Shown here: positions 57,640 to 64,000 of the stretch, piece by piece | Layout: each line of letters begins with the position of its first letter | Position numbering within the stretch: the first letter of the stretch is position 1 | From: Adineta steineri | Taxonomy: Eukaryota; Rotifera; Eurotatoria; Adinetida; Adinetidae | Length of the DNA stretch: 64,000 nt | Direction: 5' to 3' | Assembly: GCA_905250115.1 (NCBI GenBank) | Contig: CAJNOI010000052.1 | Span: 104,969 to 168,968, forward strand | The notes under the pieces: model-generated | Seen by the model: only the letters and a program-made list of their open reading frames with translations | Databases searched by the model: none | Told to the model about the DNA's origin: nothing | Program-made: the position numbers and the translations under genes

Positions 57640-58176
57640 TTAAATACATAGTGTAGAAAATATTTTACTAACTGTAGGAATAATATAAAAACCTGTAAGA
57701 AAACCAGAAACTAGAAGAAAAAAAATGAAAAATAAAAATCTCGTTGTTGTAATAAGAATTTTTTTTATACCAAAGAAAAAAATATTTTTATTCGATATAA
57801 ATGAATAGATATTATACAATAAGGAAGTTTGTGATTTTTTCATCATATTTAAACGTAAAATTAATTCTTGTTCTTGATTATGTAATTTAATAATATCATT
57901 TTTAAGATTCTCAGCAATTTGAAGTAATTGTGTTAATTCCATTTGTTGTTGTAATATAATTGTATCAAGAATATTTTCTTGTTGATCGGAATAATTCTTA
58001 TTAAGATTATTTTCATTCTCAAGTTGCTAAAATCAAAGTAATATTTATAGATCGAGAAAACAATGTTCAGTTTTGAATTCTACGAGCGAGAAGACTCATT
58101 GTAAAATTTATTACTAATTCTTTATTCTATTCTTGTATGAATTAGATTGACATACTTGCTTTGTTGGACGACACAT
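57640..58176 (-). CDS. Small coiled-coil protein with C-terminal membrane segment
   Basis: A 21-nt first exon (58156-58176, MCRPTKQ) and a second exon (57640-58026) give 135 residues. The middle is a coiled coil (QQMELTQLLQIAENLKNDII, LHNQEQELILRLNMM). The C-terminus is hydrophobic (LFFIFFLLVSGFLTGFYII). A further 60-nt intron (GTATAAAA to TTCTTCTAG) may be removed inside exon 2 without changing frame, leaving IFFFVSGFLTGFYII as the anchor. The topology fits a tail-anchored protein such as a SNARE-like or tether factor, but I recognise no family. TAA precedes the ATG in frame. It lies between KPNA and WASHC3 on the same strand. Confidence 0.6.
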
Positions 58177-58674
58177 ATTAATTCTTTTTCTTTACTATCA
58201 AAATCTAGAAGTATAAGATTTTCTTTCGTTGCTGCTGATAACAAACTATCTTCTGGTTAACAAAGAGAAAGTAAATAAAAACATTGCATTTCTTTTTTCT
58301 TTTTTGTTTTATTACAAGAATATTAATACGCATATGACCTTTTTTTTTGTCTCTTGTGATGATAGTTTCTTTTTTTCAATAGATGATTTATAAATGAAAA
58401 GAAAAAAAGAACATATTTCCACTTGTTAGAATCATTATTCATTTTCTGTTGGAATCCGAAGAAAAGAAAATAAACATATATATCACCGGCAATTGAAAAA
58501 ATAAAGAAAAAATTTCATGTCCGAAAAAATGTAATTACTTTTTCGCTCACGATGACAAGATAATAAGAAAGAAGAAGAAGAAAAAAAGAAAAAAAAAAGA
58601 AGTTTTTCAAGCTTAAAAAAAATATGTATGTCCAATGAATTTTGTTTTTTTTCTTCCATCATTCGATTCTGTGT
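58177..58674. other. Spacer between importin alpha and the tail-anchored protein gene
   Basis: AT-rich with purine runs (AAGAAGAAGAAGAAAAAAAG near 58570). CTTCTAG on the minus strand, about 30 bases before the downstream ATG, is a possible acceptor. No gene. Confidence 0.45.
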
Positions 58675-60959
58675 TTAAAATTGAAATTGACCTGGTTGTT
58701 GACTATTTGGATTTACTTGTCCGTTCATAGGAGGTACAGGATTATTTGTTGTAGTACCAAATTCAAATGGACGTGATTCTGCTTGCTAAAAGACAAAAAA
58801 AAACAAATTAGAAAAATAAATTTTATTGACATTTTTTACTGCTGGGAGATTTTCATCTTCATCAACACCAAAATATGTTTCAATAAGATGAAAAGCTTTT
58901 TGATAGATATCAATGTTTTCATGACTTTGTAAATATTCAATTTTATCTAATCCATAACATTCTTCGATCATGATTGTATATGGATTTGGTCCATTTGTAC
59001 GTTTACTTTCAGCTGCACCTAATTTAAGAATATTATCAAGACCATTTAAAGCAACTTGAATTATTTTAGCATCAGAAACACTTAATAATTCACATAATGG
59101 TGAAATTACTCCTTGATCAACAATATATCTAATATCGAAGAAGAAAATATATTTTTCGGTAAATACAAAATAGAATTTTTACTTTATTTGTTGTGGTGTA
59201 CCACCTGATGTGGCATTTGTAACAGCCCAAGCAGCTTCTTTTCGTGTTTTATGATCACCATGTTTAAGAATGTTAAGTAATGATGGGATTATATTTACAT
59301 CAATAACTGCCTATAAGTATTAATTTAGTTCCTAAATACTTTCGAAAAAATCTATGTATTCTTACTTGAATTTGTGCTTGAACACCAGCTGTTATATTTG
59401 ATAATGTCCAACATGCTTCCTTTTTAATTGATTCTTTTTGACTTTGTAATAATGTTAAAAGATGTGGAAGAACACCAGCATCAAGAACGGCCTATTAAAA
59501 AATTCTCTCGTTTTCTTTCTTTGTCATAGATAAAAAAAACTATATAATAACCTGTGTTTGATGATCATCACCAGTAACAATATTACCTACAGCACGTAAA
59601 GCAGACGATTGAACATTTAAAACCGGATGTCTAATAAGCAAAAAAATAGATAAGAAAATTTTTATTTTGAAATAAAAATCATTTACGCTAAAAGTTCAAC
59701 AAGTCGTCTGGTATCAACAACATGAATAACAGCCTGAATTTTTTCATTAGGTCCATCAGATAAATATGAAATAGCCCAACAAGTATCAGCCAAAACATCT
59801 GCATCAAGATTATGAAGAAGTTGATTGAGTACTGGTAATGCTGGAGCAACCTGAATAGAATAATTCAAATCGTTATGCCTTTTTTATTGTTAAATAAATA
59901 GTCACTTTATTAAAATCGACGGTTGGATTTTTACCACGACACAAGTTCGATAAACACCATACAGCATTACGTATTATTGTTAAGCGTGTATGACGTGAGA
60001 AAATACTAGAAAAAATACGATATTAGATTAATAACATATATATTTTTTTTGATTTACTTTATTAATGGTTGAAGTACACCCGCATCAAGAACATAATCAC
60101 GACATTCCGGACTATCCCCAGCAATATTACCAAGAGCCCAAACAGCCTATAATTACATTTTTGTTTAGAATAAAAAATCGATGATAATAATTAAAAGTTA
60201 GATTTACTTGTTCTTGAACATCTTCATTGGTACTACTTAATAATTGAACAAAAACGGGTACAGCACCTGCATCAATAACATATTTTGTTTGACTTGAATT
60301 GCCTGATGCAATATTTGTTAAAGCCCAAGCTGCTTCAAACTAGATTAAAATAAAATATAGGATATTTCGATTGTATTTCTTGGGAACATACTTGAATTTG
60401 AAAATGTTGAAAACTTAATAATTGAACAAAACGAGGAACTATGCCTGCTGTTATAACCTCATCAATAGGTGGATTTGGTTCTAGATAAGCAGAAAGATTC
60501 GATTATATTTTATTTATAATAATAATAATAATCAAACCTTTAGAAAGTAATTTTCGAAAGCGAACAGTTGCCTCAAGTATTTGTTGCACATCTTCACCAT
60601 ATAAAGCAGCTGCCATTTGACTTGTAATAACCTGAAATAATAGCTCAACATTAGTTATTTCTGCTGAAAAAGGAAGACGATATTTCTCACTGATTCAGTT
60701 GGTCCTGTCGTTGGAGCAATGGCACTATTTGTATCGAATGATGTTGGTGTCTCTTGTTCACTGGTACTAGCTAAATTTCGTCGTTTGAAATGCTAAAGAT
60801 AAAATCTAATATGGAACAAGTCAATAAAGAATCTTTTCTAACCTGTTCTTCACGTTTTTGTTTACGTAATGTAATATTAAGATCTTCACGTCGTTTACGT
60901 AGTTCTTCACTATCAAGTCCTGTATTCTTATAATTCTTTTTACGTGAATCGCTTGACAT
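58675..60959 (-). CDS. KPNA: Importin subunit alpha (karyopherin alpha)
   Basis: Importin alpha carries NLS cargoes to importin beta for nuclear import. About eleven exons are read leftward from [20 protein letters not shown]. The importin-beta-binding region has [20 protein letters not shown] and HFKRRN. ARM repeats follow with the cargo-binding W-x3-N pattern: [89 protein letters not shown] and [13 protein letters not shown]. The final block is [20 protein letters not shown], then YFGVDEDEN. The tail ends [12 protein letters not shown]. The IBB wording KSYKN-like/LRKQKREEQ fits the KPNA1/5/6 or KPNA3/4 side, but subtype is not decidable here. Confidence 0.95.
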
Positions 60960-61081
60960 TTTTCTTTTTTCTTTTTAAATAGAATAAATGAGTGTGTTAT
61001 TATCTGAAATATATATACGAGAATATCAACAATTTGTTTTGATACTATGAAATACAAAACATCAAATAAGAATTTATTAAA

Positions 61082-61867
61082 TCAAACTTTTAATCCTTTT
61101 TCTTTCTGTTGTTTAATCGAAAGATATTTTGGAGGTGGTGTCCATATTGATTCTCCTGTTGTATCATTCCAATAGAAAGATTCTTGATTATCCGTTTTCG
61201 ATTCATACCAAATACCTTCTTGATCTGTATGATTTGTTGTTATCACTTCTTCTTCTTCCTCTTCTAGATTTTTAATCTGTTCTGCTAGATCTCTAATTTG
61301 TTCTTCATGATTATTATTGTCTTCTAAATTCTTAATCTGTTCTGCTAAGTCTTTAATTTGTTCTTCATGAAACTTCGTTTCATTATCATTGTCTTCTTGA
61401 GTTCTAGGTTGTTGTTGTTGTTCTTCTTCTTCTTCATGTTTTGTTTCAGGTTCTAAAGGTGTAGTAAGAGGTTCATAAACAATTTTAGGTGTTGGAGTTT
61501 TAATAACAAATTTTGCTTTTTTACATTGTACTTGAACAGCTTGATTTGCAGGTCGTTTAAGTTTCGACGGAAGATTTGAATCGGATGATGTTGGACTATT
61601 ATTTGATTGAATCATTGAATTCGATGCCATATCACGACGAAATGATTCATTAGCAGCACGTTCCATTTTACCAAGTGTATTACTAAGTTGTTTTTCTTGA
61701 CGTTCTTTTTCTATATTTGCTTTACGTAGTGTTTCAAGTTTAGCTTTAACCATACTCTTATGATGATTGCCACTTTCATGTAAATCAATACTAATTTTAT
61801 TTCCAGCTAACCAACATTTACAAAATGTACAAAAATGTCTTTCACCTGATTTCCAGAATTCCGTCAT
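61082..61867 (-). CDS. WBP4: WW domain-binding protein 4 (FBP21), spliceosomal
   Basis: WBP4 is a U1-type zinc finger and WW protein of the spliceosomal B complex. The single exon gives 261 residues, starting MTEFWKSGERHFCTFCKCWL, the matrin/U1 C2H2 finger (C-x2-C ... H-x5-H in HESGNHHKSM). A helical basic part, a Glu-rich region with a repeated unit (HEEQIKDLAEQIKNLE twice) and one WW domain near the C-terminus (GIWYESKTDNQESFYWNDTT, then WTPP) complete it. Human WBP4 has two WW domains; only one is visible here. The longer frame starting at 61990 would add a hydrophobic leader, but the family start is MTEFW. It is upstream of KPNA by 122 bp. Confidence 0.9.
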   Translation of the reverse strand: MTEFWKSGERHFCTFCKCWLAGNKISIDLHESGNHHKSMVKAKLETLRKANIEKERQEKQLSNTLGKMERAANESFRRDMASNSMIQSNNSPTSSDSNLPSKLKRPANQAVQVQCKKAKFVIKTPTPKIVYEPLTTPLEPETKHEEEEEQQQQPRTQEDNDNETKFHEEQIKDLAEQIKNLEDNNNHEEQIRDLAEQIKNLEEEEEEVITTNHTDQEGIWYESKTDNQESFYWNDTTGESIWTPPPKYLSIKQQKEKGLKV

Positions 61868-63308
61868 TGTTATTAATTTATAAATGAGACAAATGTATAA
61901 ATTGAGTAGGAACGTAAAATAATGATGTGAATGACGTAAGAACAAATAAGAATAAAGAGACAAATCAGCGACTGCGATGGTTATGATCAAGTCGGGCGGC
62001 CTTTAAATTTCATTCTATATCTTTCATTCTTCAGGATTGGGTTGGTCAAGACCATCAATGGAGAGGACTTGAGGAAAATCGATGAATCGATAACTGAACA
62101 ACCTTTCAAGAGAAAGTATTTATGCAATATAAAACAAAAGAAAATAGATCTTTACTATAAATATATTCTACGAACATTTTAGATGGAATATTTTGTTGAC
62201 AATATAATAATTACTTGTTTATTTCTTTAAGTTAAAAATTCTCTAAAATCACGTGTAATATAGATGGCGTATGCTATCAGTCAAATATGAATATACTATC
62301 TACTGTTGATTGTGTATCATTTAGTTTTACCTCAGCCGAATTTATAGTTTCGCAGAAAGTTTATTTAAAGATGAATCATTGAAATTTCAATATACATATA
62401 TTCACTTATTGAAGGGAAAAAACCAAAATGGCTTTAGCCCCTAATATTTCAATCGAAACTGAAAGTTGATTATTGTTGTGTTGATATTATATCGAATTTC
62501 AGTCAATGATATAAATAGGTAAAATATATATTATGCTAGAAATATTCATACAGACAGTTTTTCGATGTATACAAATTACATAATGATTTCTTAAAATAAT
62601 AAATAACAACTATTTCAATACATCATGCGTTTTCAATGATTCATAAACTTTCAGTGTAAGTTAATCATTTGCGAAAATGTAATAAAAGTTCAAAAACCAT
62701 AGAAACAAACTTATATCAACCAGATACAATGACGAAGAGTACAAGAATTAATATAGCAGAACATTTTAGGTACTACTAGACAAACTGAACTGAGTTAAAT
62801 GTTCGCACAATCAAAAACCTCGAATAACTCTTTATTAAATAAAATTCATCATACGTATAGCACTTATAATAAAGAAAACTTGTGTAAAATTCATTCTAAT
62901 GCAGTCTATGTCAAATTGATTCAGTTCAAACGGAGAATATATAGTTCCCGATGAACTTTTACATTGACATATAGCGCTCTCTATACTTAAATATCACAAT
63001 ATTAACATAATGTGCATAGAAAAACATCTTTTCATCTGAATAATTCAAAGATTTTTCATTTAAATTCATAAAAAAATATTAATTTTAACAACCATTTCTA
63101 CCGTTTCTATGGTAATCAATACTTGACAATATGGAAATAACAAAGAACTGAACAATCACGAGTAAAGAACGACGAGAAAAGATACATGATTACAGAATCA
63201 AAAAATCAATTACTCACTCATTGCTTAATAACTTCTCTTACTCTCGCTCTATTTTAATCAATCATCATGTAGAATATTCTCGTCCATTTTTTCAGTTTTA
63301 ATCTTATA
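61868..63308. other. 1.4 kb intergenic region between divergent WBP4 and the LRR gene
   Basis: AT-rich; it should contain both promoters. TTTTTTCAGTTTTAATC ends shortly before the LRR ATG and resembles a splice acceptor. No exon, RNA gene or repeat recognised. Confidence 0.5.
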
Positions 63309-64000
63309 ATGCAAGTTGCACAGCATCGAGCAGTGCCTATACGGCAAGAACAAACAACAATTCATTGGCCAACAGAAGCAATGTCTCCAAGATCAACAAC
63401 AACTGTACCAAATCGAATTTATCAACCATTAAATTTTTCTATAGATGATCGTTTATCCGAACAACATCTAACACGTCTTGATTTATGTTCAAAAAATTTA
63501 AAAAAGATTGAAAAATTACAAAATAATATTAGTTTTAATGTTGTTTTACTTGATCATAATGATATATCAAAAGTTGAACATCTAGATGTTCTCACACATC
63601 TTATTCAAGTAAAAGATCTCCATTAATTTTCATATAAATATATTTCTAATTCTAGTTATCAATTTCACATAATCGATTAATTGATATTCGTTTAATCAGT
63701 CGTCTAAAAACATTACAAAAATTAAATCTATCTCATAATTCTCTTGATTCAATTGATTGTAAGAAACTTTTCTTTATCTCATAAATCAAATATTTGTTTC
63801 TCTCAGGTCTAAGAACGCTACAAAATCTTGTTATGCTTAATATAGCTGGCAATAATATTCAGAATATCAATGCTTTAAATGCTTGTCATTCATTACAATC
63901 ATTAGATGCTAGTGATAATGCTATTCGACAAATAGAAGATCTTACACATATAACATCTCTTAAAGTAAGAAACATATCATATTCTAACTCGATCGTTTAA
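63309..64000 (+). CDS. Leucine-rich-repeat protein, 5' part
   Basis: Three exons are inside the window (63309-63608, 63656-63758, 63807-63964), and a GTAAGA donor at 63965 shows the gene continues. The first 55 residues are non-repetitive (IHWPTEAMSPRSTTTVPNR). Then SDS22-type 22-residue LRRs begin: LTRLDLCSKNLKKIEKL, VVLLDHNDISKVEHLDVL, LSISHNRLIDIRLISRL, LNLSHNSLDSID, LNIAGNNIQNINALNAC and LDASDNAIRQIEDLTHI. Such proteins are often ciliary or centrosomal scaffolds (LRRC49/CEP97 style), but the diagnostic C-terminal part is missing. No signal peptide. Confidence 0.8.

Overview
The window is animal nuclear DNA and most likely comes from a bdelloid rotifer. It is AT-rich and gene-dense, with many spliceosomal introns of about 50-70 nt and clearly metazoan genes: LAMTOR2, RSF1, CPEB, Pumilio, LSM14 and WASHC3. 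Three things point to bdelloids. Several ATGs sit directly behind an intron-like 3' splice acceptor, as expected for spliced-leader trans-splicing. There is a member of a bdelloid-type F-box family. Hairpins built from TGTGGG-like units, the telomere repeat reported for bdelloids, are scattered through the window. Species assignment is inference. A 100-base N run at 44934-45033 is an assembly gap inside the Pumilio gene.

Layout. 1-10.6 kb: a 5' fragment of an unknown gene (-), LAMTOR2 (+), POLR3E (+), LSM14 (-), then a tight + strand cluster SRPRB-ZCCHC9-DBR1 with 92 and 68 bp gaps. 12-19.4 kb: a two-HKD phospholipase D-like gene (+), an unusual histidine-phosphatase fusion (+) and a secreted NHL-repeat gene (-). 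19.4-30.8 kb is an accessory, rearranged block. It holds telomere-like hairpins, small inverted-repeat elements, a tandem family of three-exon genes for ~65-residue coiled-coil proteins, a Q-rich membrane-anchored protein gene, and an inverted duplicate (28.73-29.87 kb) of the POLR3E 3' end. 30.9-36.6 kb: an F-box gene with an in-frame stop (+) and RSF1 (+). 36.9-40.4 kb: tandem VWA-domain genes (-), both ending in CaaX boxes. 41.7-45 kb: Pumilio (-). 46.5-49.4 kb: AIFM3-like Rieske/FAD oxidoreductase (-). 51.3-53.2 kb: CPEB (+). 54-61.9 kb: - strand genes PUSL1, POP4, WASHC3, a tail-anchored protein, importin alpha and WBP4, several only 80-125 bp apart. 63.3 kb to the end: the start of a leucine-rich-repeat gene (+).

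Most genes are housekeeping: Pol III and RNase P/MRP subunits, lariat debranching, tRNA modification, nuclear import, SRP receptor, late-endosomal Ragulator and WASH complex. Three are post-transcriptional regulators (LSM14, Pumilio, CPEB). The part most likely to be undescribed is 20.4-30 kb. There the hairpins lie exactly at the edges of two separate segmental duplications and at the 3' ends of the small coiled-coil genes.
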